From Umbilicaria muhlenbergii (taxonomy: Eukaryota > Ascomycota > Lecanoromycetes > Umbilicariales > Umbilicariaceae), in contig KK106981.1 of assembly GCA_000611775.1 (NCBI GenBank), positions 7,338,312 to 7,402,311 of the forward strand: a stretch of DNA of 64,000 nucleotides, in the 5' to 3' direction. The position numbers were made by a program, and so were the translations under genes. Positions 35,174-47,676 of this stretch are shown one piece after another. How positions within the stretch are numbered: the stretch's first letter is position 1; each line of letters opens with the position of its first letter. The notes beneath the pieces are model-generated. The model made no database searches, was not told where the DNA came from, and saw nothing but the letters and a program-made list of their open reading frames with translations.

Positions 35174-35670
35174 ATGCCACACGCCACAGCGACTTGGAAC
35201 GGCAAGACTCTTGCTAATACGGAGACTTGGGAGGTGGTTGAAGGCAACATCTATGTAAGCCAAACCTTGCGACCAATAGTAACATGTCTAAAGCTCATGG
35301 ATGATAGTTTCCGCCCTCGTAAGCTTACGTTCCTTACGTTCCGCCCTAGACGGTGCGTATCGGAGTATGTGAGATTGCTAATGTTGGAGCATAGTTCTGT
35401 GGACCAGTCGTTCTTGACAAAGACCGACACGTCAACGGTGTGCCCCTGGAAGGGTACTGCTTCGTATTACACCATCAACGTTGACGGTAAGGAAGCGGAA
35501 ATGTCCCCCGCGCTACTGCTTGTTGATTCTTGACAGGTCAGGAGTTGAAGGACGCCGCGTGGTATTATGCTGAACCGAAAGACAAGGCCCAGAACATCAA
35601 GGGCTATGTCGCATTTGCTAAAAGCTGGAAAGGTCAGAACCTGGTGAAGACGGAGACCACTGAAGACTGA
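35174..35670 (+). CDS. DUF427 domain protein
   Basis: Four exons: 35174-35254, 35308-35318, 35395-35486 and 35537-35670, giving 105 residues. The second exon is only 11 bases. The protein is the whole DUF427 domain: ATATWNGKTLANTETWEVVEGN, then IYFPPSSVDQSFL across the microexon, then the signature TVCPWKGTASYYTINVDGQE and DAAWYYAEPKDKAQNIKGYV. The family is a small beta-tent-like fold with no established activity. All three introns are GT-AG (53, 76 and 50 bases) and the phases agree. Without the microexon the conserved FPPSS motif would be lost, which supports it. Confidence 0.9.
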
Positions 35671-35843
35671 GGCGTCGTTCTCGTACGACTGCGTAAACCA
35701 GGTGGATCTGATGCAAACAAGACAAACCCTAGCTTGAACTGAATTTACGAGACGCGCTGTAAAGTGCAAACGCGTTAAATAGTATCACAACTATCCATAC
35801 ATCTGAACACCTGCATATCATTGGCAATCCGTAATGCAACAAA

Positions 35844-37028
35844 ATGTCGGAAGATGGCGACACCCAATACAACAACAGCAACCGTGCCTTCCTCCAAGCC
35901 TTCCTAGCCCGCTCCACCCTCACCTACGAAGAAGCCAAACCAATCCTCGCCGCCATCTTGACCGCCCATGGTAGCCCACCATAACCTTCCCCATTTCCAC
36001 CCAAAGCCCTAACACCGTCCCCAGAAAAGCGCGAAACCCTCCCCGAAGACGTAACCGAACGAGACTTCACCGCCTACATCACCGCCGCTAACAGCGCCAT
36101 CTCCCCCTTCGACCTCGAAATCCGCAGCACCTACCACCAAACCACGCGCGCGCGCATCTACGCCCTCGTCAACTCCACCAGCGACCCCATAACCCAGCTC
36201 GCGACTACGCACTCCGCCGATGAGATCAGTTACCTCAAGCGCGTGCTGGACGCTATGTTCGAAACGTACAATACCGCCCGACACGAGATCATGGCTATCA
36301 CGTCTATGCAAGCGGTGCGGCTGCATAAAGTCCCGAGTGAGGATAACAGGAGGGAGACGCAGAATGGGAGTGCGACGCAGGGGCAGGGGCAGGGGGTTAC
36401 GATGATGCAGGCGGAGAAGATGCTGAAGACGTTGGTGGAGGAGGGGTGGTTCGAGAAGAGCAGGAGGGGGTATTATAGTTTGAGTGCGCGGGCGTTGATG
36501 GAGTTGAGGGGGTGGTTGATAGAGACGTATAATGATGCCGGGGAGGAGGATGAGGAGGATGAGGATGGGGATGGGGAGAGGGTGGTGAAGATCAAGCTTT
36601 GTTTTGCTTGTAAGGAGATTATTACTGTGGTGAGTGGGTTTGGAAGGATTGGGATATATGGGAGGGTATGCTGATGATCGGCTTAGGGTCAGAGATGCCC
36701 GAAGAGAAGCTGTCCCTGTCGATTGCACGATATTTGCACGCAAAATTTCTTCAGGACGCAAAAGGCTACGAAGTGCCCGCTGTGCAAGACGGATTGGACC
36801 GGGAATAACTTCGTTGGCGAGAGAGCAGTTACCGGTTCCGGAGGCTCTGGTGGAGGAAAGGGTCGAAGTGGTGGCGGCTCCACTGGTCGTAGAAATACGC
36901 AGGTGGTGGCGGAGGAGGATGAGGCTGAAGAAGTGGAGGAGGCTAAGGATCCTGGAGAGGATGGAGCAGCTGAGGAGCCGGAGGAGATTGCGGAGGAGAT
37001 TGAGGAGGACGAGGACGAAGAGGCCTAG
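35844..37028 (+). CDS. NSE1: NSE1, RING-type subunit of the SMC5/6 complex
   Basis: Three exons: 35844-35970, 36025-36629 and 36687-37028, giving 357 residues. NSE1 is the E3 ubiquitin ligase subunit of the SMC5-SMC6 complex, acting in DNA repair with NSE3 and NSE4. The N-terminal half is the tandem winged-helix part (RAFLQAFLARSTLTYEEAK, QAEKMLKTLVEEGWFEKS, RGYYSLSARALMELRGWL). The RING-like part starts at LCFACKEIITV and continues after the second intron as GQRCPKRSCPCRLHDIC and KCPLCKTDWTG, giving the Cys/His ligands. The tail is glycine-rich then very acidic, unlike the core. The first intron could end at 36006 (36 bases) or 36024 (54 bases, with a CTAAC branch site); the frame is the same and the longer form is preferred. 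Confidence 0.94.
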
Positions 37029-37836
37029 TATCTAGTCCTTTGGCTCTTGGTCTTCACCGGAAGCGTGGCGTATCAGGGAGGTTGTACATTTTGGCACCAT
37101 AGCAGATACCCTGGATTATAGAAGTGTTTTCTCTTTCAATATGTCCCAGGGCTGGAATTGTGCCTAGAGGAGATAAGGATCATTACCAGTGCAGAAGCAT
37201 GGTAAGATATGGCTGTTGCGCATTGTGCTCCGAGTCCCTCAGTCAAATCGCTACTTTGCGATCCTGCAGGCGCAACAGCAAACATGAGTGGCAGTTGACG
37301 AACGGGGGAATCTCCAATATGTGGACGGCGAAACAAGTTTCGAGCTGCGCAAGACGCTATGCTACAAGTTCGGGAGCTTTTGCATCTGCGCTCTTGGTTT
37401 ACTTCATGAGTAGCTGTCTATTCGCAGTCGACTTGCTGCTGAGGACCGCAGATTTCTTGTGCGCCCTCAGCCTGCCAGGCACACGAATAACGAACAACGC
37501 AAGGCCCAGCGGAACATGGCCGCTTGTTCCTGCCCCGAACCCCGCATTTGGGAAATCCCTCGGCGGGTTGGTTATGCACGATGACGATCGGATCCTGTTT
37601 GCTTACCTGGGTACCTTACGGTAGGTAGGTACCTTACGCTTCGTCTCAAGCCTTGATAAAGTAGCAAGGTCTGCCACTTCTTGCGTAAAGAGTGATCGCA
37701 TTCCTTTGCGGCATTTGATCAGTACAGCTATAGGAGTTGAGCGACACACTTGATTCCCAGAGCCCTCTTAGAGAATTCCTCCTCGTTCGCGCTCCTAAGA
37801 ATCCAATTAGCGCTGGGCATTATACATGGAAAAGTC
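37029..37836. other. Intergenic gap
   Basis: Lies between NSE1 and the trehalase gene on the same strand. A small GGTACCTTACG repeat occurs twice near 37610-37640. Otherwise only shadow ORFs. Confidence 0.5.
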
Positions 37837-40800
37837 ATGAGCTACCTGGTAAGTAGGTACCATGATTGCAAGCCGCTCAAATAGAGGTCGTGCATCATCT
37901 AACGCAAGTTGGCATTGCTACAGACTTTCTCTTTCCTTCTATTGGGCCTTTTGTGCTGCCAAACCTGTGCCAATTCGTTGCGCGAGGATATCGCAAGCAG
38001 GGTCAACGCAGCTCGACGTGCGTCAAGTCCACAGCTGGCCAAGCGCCAATCAACGCCTTCGAGCTCGACCTATGAGACACGCTTTGCGAATGTAACTTGG
38101 GACAACACGGCATGGCAGCTTACAACGACGAATTTGGATCAGGGACACTATCAGTCCCGCATGTCCATTGCTAATGGCTACCTTGGGATCAACGTCGCAG
38201 CAGTCGGTCCGTTCTTCGAGTACGACTCCCCTGATGACACCAACGGCTGGCCACTGTTCGACCGTAGGCAGACCTTTGCCACCATTGGCGGCTTCTACGA
38301 CGAACAGCCGTCAACGAATGGAACCAACTATCCCTGGCTGCGGCAGTATGGAGGGGAATCTGTCATCAGCGGCGTTCCTCATTGGGGTGGCTTGGTCATT
38401 GAATTGGCAAACGGTCAATACCTCGATGCTACAGTGGACAGTAGTACAATCTCGAATTTCAACACTACTCTCGACATGAAAGCCGGGGTTACAATGTGGC
38501 AGTATACATGGACGCCAGCGAAGTCGGATGGTATCTCATTTGAGCTGGCATATACAATGTTCGCCCATAAACTCTACGCCAATAACGGGATTGTGCACCT
38601 GCAGATCCAGCCATCTAGCGATTGCAACGTCTCCATTGTCAATGTTCTCGACGGTGCCAGTGCTGTGCGAACAGACTTTGTCTCAAGCGGCGCTGACGGG
38701 CAGTCGATATATGCTGCTGTCAAACCCAATGGCATCAGCGATGTCACCGCCTATCTCTATGCCACAATGAATGGATCATCCAACGTGGACTTCTCCAGTC
38801 TTGCGCAAGTTTCTGACAAAGCTTACGTTGGGGCTAATGCTTCCAGTATCGCTCAAGCAGTCAATGTTGGCTTAAAAGCAGGACAAACTACGGTAATTAC
38901 GAAATACGTTGGAGGTGCCTCATCAGACGGCTTTGCACAACCTCAAGAAGTCGCGAAGAACACATCGATAACCGCTTTGGCTATCGGGTACGACTCGTTG
39001 CTTATGTCGCATATGAACGAGTGGGCGTTTGTGATGCCTGACGACTCGGTCGACAATTACACCTACCCCGAAAATGGTACTCTACCTTCGGATCCGAACA
39101 TCATCGAGTCAGCCATAACCGCAATTACAAACCCCTACTATTTGCTGCAAAATACAGTCAGCGAAAATGCTCTTGTCAACACCAACAATGCTTCGATCGA
39201 TGCTAACAGTATCAGTGTTGGTGGACTAGCATCGGATTCATATGCGGGTCAGATCTTCTGGGATGCCGAGATATGGATGCAGCCAGGCCTGGTGGTAGCT
39301 TTTCCGCAAGCAGCTCAACAAATCGCCAATTACCGCGTCGTGAGATACAAACAGGCTTTAGCCAATGCACAGACTGCGTTCGTATCCTCTAAGAACGGTA
39401 CGATTTTCTCCAGTAATGCTGCGGCATTTCCATGGACAGATGGAAGATATGGCAATTGTACGAGTACTGGACCTTGCTTCGACTACGAGTACCATATCAA
39501 CGGCGATATTGCACAAGAATTTAGTAACTACTGGGTGGTCACTGGGGACACTCAATTCTTCGAGACGAACCTATTCCCGGTCTACGACTCTATCGCTACT
39601 TTTTACTCCGAGCTACTCACGAAGAATGGGTCAGTATACGCCTTGACCAACATGACCGATCCGGTAAAATCGCTTGAGTAACAGACAACTGAGTAAATGG
39701 GCTGACAAATTGTACATAGGACGAGTATGCTAACAACGTGGATAATGGTGGCTATACCATGCCGCTGATTGCGGACACTTTGACCAACGCCAATATGTTT
39801 CGTGCGATGTTTGGCATGCCTATGAACGACACTTTCACTGAGCAAGCCGCGAATATCTTCATCTCCCGCGATGTTGCCGCCGATATCATCGAGGAGTATA
39901 CCGGCATGAACGGAAGCATTTCTGTGAAGCAAGCAGATGTCATATTAGACACCTTCCCACTGAATTATCAGAAAAATTATACGGCTCAAGACTCACTCAA
40001 CGACTTGAACTACGTATGTGGAAAAGTAACCTTACAGAGACTTTTTGCTAACTCTCTTGTAGTACGCTGGCAAACAGTCTCTCAACGGTCCAGGCATGAC
40101 CTACGCCATTTTTAGTATTGTTGCTAGCCAGGTATCTCCTTCTGGCTGCTCTTCGTATACATACCAGCAATATTCGGAACAGCCATATGCTCGTGCTCCA
40201 TGGTTCCAATTATCCGAGCAGCTTCTAGATAACTTTGACGCAAACGGTGGCACCCACCCTGCTTACCCTTTCCTCACCGGCCACGGAGGAGCAAACCAAG
40301 TGACGGTCTTCGGCTACCTTGGCTTACGTCTCGAACCCGACTATGTACTGCATCTTAACCCATCGCTCCCACCTCAGGTTCCGAACCTCAAATACCGCAC
40401 TTTCTACTGGCACGGCTGGCCCATCTCGGCATTCTCCAACCAGACCACAACCACCATAACCCGCCTCAGCATACCCCTCACCAACGCCAATCAAACCTTT
40501 TCCAACACCTCCATCCCCGTGCAAATTGGTAATGACAATTCCACAACCTACCAACTCGCGCCCAACAGCACTCTCGTGCTCCAAAACCGCCAAATCGGGC
40601 TCATCGCCACAGTACCCGGTAACATCGCCCAATGCCTACCGGTCACATCCCCCGACGAGTTCCAACCGGGTCAGTTTCCCTTGGCTGCCGTCGACGGCGC
40701 CACCTCAACAAAGTGGCAGCCCGTATACGCTAATACATCACAATCGATTACCATCTCGCTCGATTCGCAACCCTTCCAGCTCATCACCGGTTTCGCCTTC

Positions 40801-41190
40801 GACTGGGCCCAAAACCCACCCACGAACTTCACCGTCCTCTTCCACAATATGTCGACCCTCGACGGCAGCGCCGTTACTGCGACGAGTATGGCGAACACAA
40901 CTATCAGCAGCCCGTACAATGCGTCTGCAGTCAGTCTTATCATGCCGTATATGAGTAATACGACGAATGTGACGCTCGAGCCGCCGATGTGGAGTGGCAG
41001 TTTCGCGACGTTGACGATTCAGGGGAATCAGGGGGATTTGAGTAATAATGCGACGGGGGCGACGGTGGCGGAGTGGGCGATCCTGGTGAAGGGGGGAACG
41101 AAGTTGGATTTGGCGGAGAGGAGGAAGGTGGAGATGGGGGATATGAGTCAGACTTTTGGGAGGTTGGGGAGCGGAAGGCAATGGCGGTAG
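37837..41190 (+). CDS. ATH1: Acid trehalase, glycoside hydrolase family 65
   Basis: Four exons: 37837-37848, 37909-39663, 39720-40013 and 40063-41190, giving 1062 residues. It hydrolyses extracellular or vacuolar trehalose to two glucoses. The 12-base first exon (MSYL) is needed to supply a start codon: the second exon opens with LALLQTFSFLLLGLLC, completing a signal peptide, and a TAA lies just upstream in its frame. GH65 blocks follow: RMSIANGYLGINV, FYDEQPSTNGTNYPWLRQYG, FWDAEIWMQPGLV, FDYEYHINGDIAQEF, and DEYANNVDNGGYTM at the start of exon three, whose Glu (near 591) is the predicted general acid. There are many N-glycosylation sequons. The C-terminal jelly-roll region ends in a short basic tail. 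Introns are 60, 56 and 49 bases. Confidence 0.95.
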
Positions 41191-41877
41191 GGTTGGAGTG
41201 GGAGGATGGGAGGGGAGTGGAGATAGGGTATGCACATAACATAGGTGTAGCTAATCCGAGATATGTATATACCGTCGAGGCGAATAGTGCTGCATCTTCA
41301 CGTTGATTACCTATGAGTCCTACCACCTCAACCATCACCGACGATATGGATTGATCCGTTCAATCGATTGAAATCGCAAAAAACGGTCCAAGTCTAAATC
41401 TTACTACTCCGATACGTTCGACGAACATGTTAGTAGCCTGATTGGGTTAGTCCAGTGTGCATCGCCGACTCGATCAAATCGTTTCAGATCCCGGGTCCCG
41501 AATGCTACGACGTTCGACGATGATGTTTGCAGCCCGATCTGGTTAGTCTTGCATGTACTTAACCAATCATCTTGACAACAGCTGTCGACCAATCGTTCAA
41601 TCGATTCAAATCAATTCAGACCCCGGATCCCAAATGCTACTACGTTCGACGATGAAGTTTGCACCCCCATCGGGTTAGTCTCGTATCTGCACCTCGAACA
41701 ACACCAACACGAGGCTCCCCAGGTTGGCGACAACGAAAATCTCAACAAGAATAGTTGTGTTTCGGAAGAGCTACGCCTTCCTGCAATCTATTGTAACTCG
41801 AATACAAAAGCAGACCGAGTTTCACATTACCAATTTACTCAAAGTCTAGAAACTGTCGAGGTGAAAGGCGCAATACG
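41191..41877. other. Intergenic region with diverged repeats
   Basis: Between the trehalase and the FAX-like gene, both plus strand. Most of it is the repeat array at 41346-41700. Confidence 0.55.
41346..41700 (+). repeat. Three diverged direct repeats
   Basis: Each copy carries ACGTTCGACGA (near 41414, 41510 and 41642), preceded by a TCAATCGATT- or GATCAAATCG-like block and followed by a GGGTTAGTC-like block. Spacings differ (96 and 132 bases), so the units have gained or lost sequence. No coding frame. Confidence 0.6.
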
Positions 41878-42858
41878 ATGTCAGAGACGAAGGAAGACCA
41901 AGCCAAATTGATCGTCTATCGAGGTTGGCTAGAACGAGGAAGGCATGTTTGGTCCCCTTTCGTCATTAAGCTCGAAGCTCGACTCCGCTTTGCCGGAGTC
42001 TCGTACAGAACTGAAGCAGGCTCGATACGGAAGGCTCCAAAAGGAAAGATTCCGTATGTTGAATGTCGAGGACTACAATCAGGCGCCACCGCCCCAGGCT
42101 CCATCAACGTCAATAACAGTGGACCAGGTTTTCTTGGGGATTCTACACTCATCATCAAGCAGTTGGTTGAGTGGGACATCCTTTCAGACATCAACGCAAA
42201 AGTGTCACCGACAGTCCAAGCCCAAGATCTTGCAATCCGTGCGTTATTAGAGGAAAAGTTATATTTCTATCACGTTCGTGGTGTTCCTCTTCCATCTCCA
42301 GTGACGACTTCCTGTTTGTGTTTGGAGTACTACATGAAAAGTGTGTGCTGATATCGGCTTGACCTTTAGACCTGGGAACGGTGGGGAGAACACTACTACC
42401 AGATGCGAGACCATATCCTTTCGGCGTTATACTACCCGATGCGAGTAGTACTTGGACATTTGATATACCGCAACGCGATGCAGACATTGCACGGACAAGG
42501 CACTGGCCGCTACACGGCTGACGATATCAAGTCCTTCCGGAAAGAGATATGGGAAGGAATCAACGCGCTTTTGATGAGTGCCAAAACATCGGTAACGGAC
42601 GACACGGAGAACACGCCATTTTGGGTTCTTGGAGGAGAGGGTCCTACCGAATCTGACGCAACGTTATTTGGATTCATCACGTCTGTACTTGTCTGTACCG
42701 CGTGGGTTCAGCAAGCTGTGTTGCTCGCCTGATTGTCTCGCTGATCATGTTACAGATGCCCTGAGTCTCAGAGCTTAGTGAGGGGGTTTTCCGTAATTCT
42801 TGACTACGCTGGCAGGATTCATGACGTGTATTTTCCCGACTACTCGAAATGGGAGTAG
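41878..42858 (+). CDS. FAX/metaxin-like GST-fold protein
   Basis: Three exons: 41878-42273, 42370-42701 and 42756-42858, giving 276 residues. The N-terminal half is a thioredoxin-like fold (LIVYRGWLERGRHVWSPFVIKLE, RKAPKGKIPYVEC, GDSTLIIKQL). The C-terminal half is the all-helical GST-type domain (YFYHTWERWGEHYYQMRDHIL, SDATLFGFITSVLVC, FSVILDYAGRIHDVYFPDYSKW). This matches the Failed-axon-connections family, relatives of metaxin and GST; no substrate is known. Each splice restores a conserved block: the first joins YFYH to TWERW, the second joins VCTA to CPESQS. If the last intron is missed the protein ends early at 42732. Confidence in the family is high; the cellular role is open. Confidence 0.9.
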
Positions 42859-43640
42859 AAAATCGCCACCATCCATGGCGGTAATGGAAGGTACTTCCTC
42901 TGCATTCAGCATATCAATCATCCTGAAGGAATGAATAACTTGTTAGACTGATTCAAATTGATTTATTACGACATTTTAGTGGGATGCCATACTGCATCAA
43001 AAGAACCCTTAGAGCGGCAGCTGGGAACAATGCCGCTGCGGCGTTAGATGGAGGATGAGAAGTACCGGATGTAGATGTGGCTTGTGGGAAGTTCATCAGT
43101 GCGTGGTGGCTGCGCAGCTGTATGGAACAGATAGTACGTGGTGGGAGGGCTTCTGAGCTCTAGTCGTGCGAGGCGGTTTGAGACGTTTAGTGACTATCAT
43201 CATTACCCGATACGGATAAACCTCTTATGAGGCAAAGATGCCGATCTGCTGTCAGTCTGTGGTGGGAGTACATAGTACGAGTTATACACACTGCCTTTCT
43301 TGTGGCTTCTGGCATGGCGGAGGCCCCTCAGAGGTCTGTATTGAAAGGTGAACCCCCAGCAGAGGACTAACACTAACTTTATACACACACCTGCGGGCAG
43401 TTCTCTCTCTAATCAATGATTTATGCTCGACATTGCTTGAGCTGCAAGTTGCCGTTTCTCGACTAAACTATTTTAAGTCACGGTTACACATTCAGTCCAT
43501 GCATTAAGCGCGCGTTCTCTCAACAAATCAAGATGTGCATATGTCGCACCAAGACACGATGCAGAAATCGTTGATAGGAACCCCTCATCTTTCTCACTCC
43601 TGACGGCCTCACTTCACAGAGTCGTCAGTCATATCGTCTG
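42859..43640. other. Intergenic gap
   Basis: Upstream of the second NLR gene. No supported ORF or repeat. Confidence 0.5.
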
Positions 43641-46600
43641 ATGGATGAAAACAGTTTTTATGGGATCACTGTTCTTCATGAGCCGGAAGATCTTACAGGC
43701 ACTGAGTCCGGACTCCCTCAGGCGGTCTTTGAGTACATGCTGCTAATCTCCAATGGTTGCGCAAATGGAGGGCTGATGCAATGTTTACAGTTTGGTTGCA
43801 GTACACGGCTTAAATGGCCATGCCCTAGAGACCTGGACTCACAAGCAAAGTCGAGTGATGTGGCTTCGCGATCTACTTCCTCAAGCTCTCCCAAACATTC
43901 GGATCATGACTTATGGCTATAATGCAAAATTCCGAAATTTCACCGCTCAGCAGGACATCAGGAACATCTCAGCAAAGTTACTGGCTGAGCTTGTAGATCT
44001 GCGAAGGACAGAAGAGGTTCGCTCAGATTCGTTGTGAAATGCGGTTTTCTCCGCCTCGATCACGTTCTAATCTATACAACTTAGGAAATTCGTCGACCTG
44101 TGGTTTTTGTCTGCCATAGCCTTGGTGGGATTGTCGCGAAGAAGGTATAGCCTTTCTAGTTTATCTTACGAGGAATTTCGCATTAATCAACTGGGGAGGG
44201 TTCAGGCACTTTTGCTGGGATGTCCAGAAGAACAAGAGAAAGTTCAACGCGCTGTTTACGGAGTAATATTTCTTGGTGAAGTTTCCAGAAAGCAAGCAGC
44301 GTGAAGCAACCAGGCTACTAACGATGACATAGGCACACCGCACAACGGCAGCAGCATTGCCACATGTGGGAAAATATTTGCAAACATTGTCGCAGCTTGT
44401 TCGCCGATGAAACCTGCTCGAACAATACTTGGGGTATTGCAGAAGGACTCCGAAGTACTTTTTGAGATTATGGAAGATTTTGTGGGGAAGACAGCAAAAC
44501 TTCAATTGGTTTCGTTCTTCGAGATGAAAATGACGAGTTTTGGACTCTTTAAAAGAATGGTATACAAGACTGTCCTCGGCGTCAACGCTGTTTGCCTTGA
44601 TCTAACATACTCATCGGCAGGTTGTTGAGCATCGCTCTGCAATTCTGAATGTACCCAACGAAATTGCTATAGGTCAGAACTCTGACCATCGAGAAATGGC
44701 TAGATTCATGTCGATACACGACCGCAACTTTCGCCCTGTACTCTCAAGACTCGAGAAATTCCGGCAAGACGTTACCAAGAAAAACAAGTCTTCGACGCAT
44801 GCGGAATCTGGAATTCAGCCATCCAGCGGCTCAGGAGGTAAGTCTGGAATTCGTATAGAGTTGATACAGTAAGATTGACTTGATGACTCTGCAGATAGCT
44901 CTAACTTTTTCGAAATTCCAATATCTCCATGCAGCATATTTTGTGGGAGAGTGGCTATTCTGGGTCAAATGGAGGATTACTTCCTCAAGTCATCCTCAGG
45001 CAGTAGCGGTCAGCTTACATTTGCTATCTGTGGCCTTGGTATGGAATCTCCCTCCGAGTACATTACACAAAATTAGCTGAATAACTTGATTACAGGAGGA
45101 TCAGGGAAGACACAGACAGCTTTGCAGTTTGCGCTCCGCCACCGCTTTCGGTATCAGTCTGGGGTCATTTTCTTGAACGCAAGTTCTCAAACAACTCTTG
45201 TCGCGGACTTCAATCGGATCTTCGATCTGCTGGAGCTAGGAAGCGCTTCTAATAAGGTCGATGCCGTTAAGCGATGGTTATCGAAGGAGGAACATTCAGA
45301 TTGGCTCTTGATATTTGACAATGCGGATGATCTTGATTCTCTGTGGGTCCCAAGGTATTTCCCAGCAACCTCATGGGGACACATTATCATAACTAGTCGC
45401 GACCAAGCTGCGATTGGTAGTGTGGGAAGAGAAGGGTGTCTGCTGGAACGACTTGAAGCAAATGAAGCAGTATCAGTCTTGATTGGAAAGGCCGGCATTC
45501 GAAATCCTTCTCCAGAAGACTACCAGCAAGCGCGAGGTATAGTTGAGCTCCTAGGGTGCCTTCCGTTGGCCGTAGACCAAGGAGGTGCGTTCGTCAGCTC
45601 CCGCCAGAAGACATTGACCGATTACCGTCGCTTGTACGAAGAACGGCAACACGATGTCTTGAAATTTAAGCCCAGGTTAGGGGAATACGACAAAACAGTG
45701 TTGACAGCATGGGAAATCAATTTCGAACAGGTCGAAAGGGATTCGAAAGATGCGTCTGATCTTTTGCTCCTTTTTTGCTTTCTCGAAGCGTCCGGTATAT
45801 CTGAGACTATGCTTTATCGCGGATGCTCGCCCCAAAAACGCTGGGACCGTCAAGGCGAAATGGCAGAGGTAGCCCCAACAGACGCTGGCTTAGACAGCGC
45901 GCTTGTGGCGCTCATAAAAAATGAAATGGACTTCGACGCCGCTGTTGACAAACTTTTGTCATTTTCCTTGATTCGCAGGAACAACGATGTGAATGAGTCA
46001 AGGAGTTTCTCGGTTCATCCTCTTGTCCAACACTGTGCATCGCAACGTGTACCCCAAGCGGTTCAATACAAATGGAGGTTACAGGCTTTATTGTTGGTTT
46101 GCCATGCATTTCCAAGGAGTAAATATCTTGAACCTCTGTGAGTCCACTTAGAATTCGTTTCCGAAGAGCGTTGCTAACTTTTCCTTCAACAGCTATGGGG
46201 ATCTGGGAAGGTCCCAACTTTCACATATCCATCGCATCCTCAAAGAGTACGACGCGCTTGCACGTGATAGTCCACTGCCAGCGTCTGTCACACGCGAGCT
46301 AGCTTCAATGCTGTTGGCGGCCTCTCGGTTCTCTACTACATCATGGAAACGCGAGGCGATCAACCGCGTGAAGGTTCTTCTGCAGGATGATACTGATTGG
46401 TATATGCACGCTCAGGCTGCATATCGCGAGAGTTCTCTGTTACGAATGCTTGGAAATCTGAGTGACTCGAACCAGGCACTCGAAAGCTTTGTTCATTCGA
46501 CAGTCTTTCCCGGTCATGACAATGGATTGGAGGCTGATGCCCGATGGAACGCTCAAAGAGGCGATCTAGTCATTTCCTTTGCTGAAAATTTAATCCAACG

Positions 46601-47393
46601 CGGGGACCTGACCGCCGCCAAACAGGAGCTTCACGAGTGGAACCCAATCGATCCAGCTTCTCCGTCAACGATAGAACGGCTAGTGTTACAGAGTAAGAAT
46701 ATCATCATGGGCAAGGTTCTTAGATACGAGGGCCGCTTTCAAGATGCGCTACTCTATCTCCAAGATGTTCTTCGAGAGAGCGAAGACGATGACTTCTACG
46801 AAGGTACTGGTTGGCAACGAATCCTCCTTTCAAATATTGCCGACTTACTCTGCGAATTGGATCGGCCGGCTGACGCCAAGGCACTTTTGACGCCGGAGTT
46901 GCAACAAATGGCTGATCGAGGTTGCCAAAACATCAGCAGCGGAAGACGCCTCCAGCTTTCACTGATAGAGAGTCTCATCAAATGCGGTATGTGTGATCGG
47001 GCAGAGGAACACTTATCCAAGCTCAAAGACGTCTACGAAGCTATAGACAACCCAGATACACTTTCGCTCAGAGGCAAGTTTCGCGTCTGGAGTAACTTGG
47101 CAAGAATGTCCCATCTAAGATCCCGCTGGAATGAGGCTCTGGATAATTGGTTACAGGCGCTTGGGATCCTGGACATGCTTGGACCTGAAGAAGATTTCAA
47201 TTCAGGTATAGTCCACTACTCCATCTCGTACGCTCTGTTTATGCTTGGAAGGCATCAGGAAAGCTCCGAGAGCTTGAGAACAGCGCAGGCCAGGCTGGAA
47301 AATAAAGAACGCAGGTATTGGATTGTTGGCTTCAACTCCTACTGGTATGATTTCATCGTTGGCTGTGTGAGCGCGGCGGGAGACAGACATTGA
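43641..47393 (+). CDS. NLR-like protein: esterase, NB-ARC NTPase, TPR-like repeats
   Basis: Nine exons: 43641-43732, 43791-44016, 44085-44144, 44206-44275, 44333-44559, 44621-44837, 44895-45038, 45096-46137 and 46193-47393, giving 1092 residues with consistent phases. The N terminus is a serine esterase of the SesB type: VAVHGLNGHALETWT, MTYGYNAKFRNF, VFVCHSLGGIVAKK (nucleophile near 118), then FLGTPHNGSS across a splice. The NB-ARC part has P-loop FAICGLGGSGKTQTA near 345 (also across a splice), Walker B WLLIFDNADD and GCLPLAVDQGG. The C-terminal 450 residues are helical repeats of TPR type (YEGRFQDALLYLQDVL, WNEALDNWLQALGIL). The expected role is in allorecognition or immunity, by family. 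It is intact, with seven introns inside the esterase and linker and one after the NTPase. Its esterase is related to that of the first NLR gene, but the NTPase is of another class. Confidence 0.92.
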
Positions 47394-47676
47394 AAGGCTT
47401 CATTGTTATGACTCTCGTAAACCTCGTCCAAGAGTAACAATCTTACGGCTTCTGCAATAAAGCAGCCTAGTGGTGAATTCTATGATCCGGAGAGGCGTTC
47501 TGTAATCTCGATAGCATGCTTTCTAGGCTTTTTAACCTGAAACATATAAGTTGGTTAAGGGGTCTGTGTATAGAGAGCCGGGGTTTTTTTGTATGCGCTC
47601 CCTCATTTGATTTCGATGAACATCAACTTCTACAGCGCATTTTTGAACAACTCAAGCCGGCTTGACCCATGCTCTC

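Noticed and set aside
36009-36761. Minus-strand frame of 250 residues
   Set aside because: Antisense to NSE1, whose winged-helix and RING motifs are clear on the plus strand.
40738-41338. Minus-strand frames over the trehalase 3' end
   Set aside because: Pro/Ser/His-rich shadows of a GC-skewed exon.
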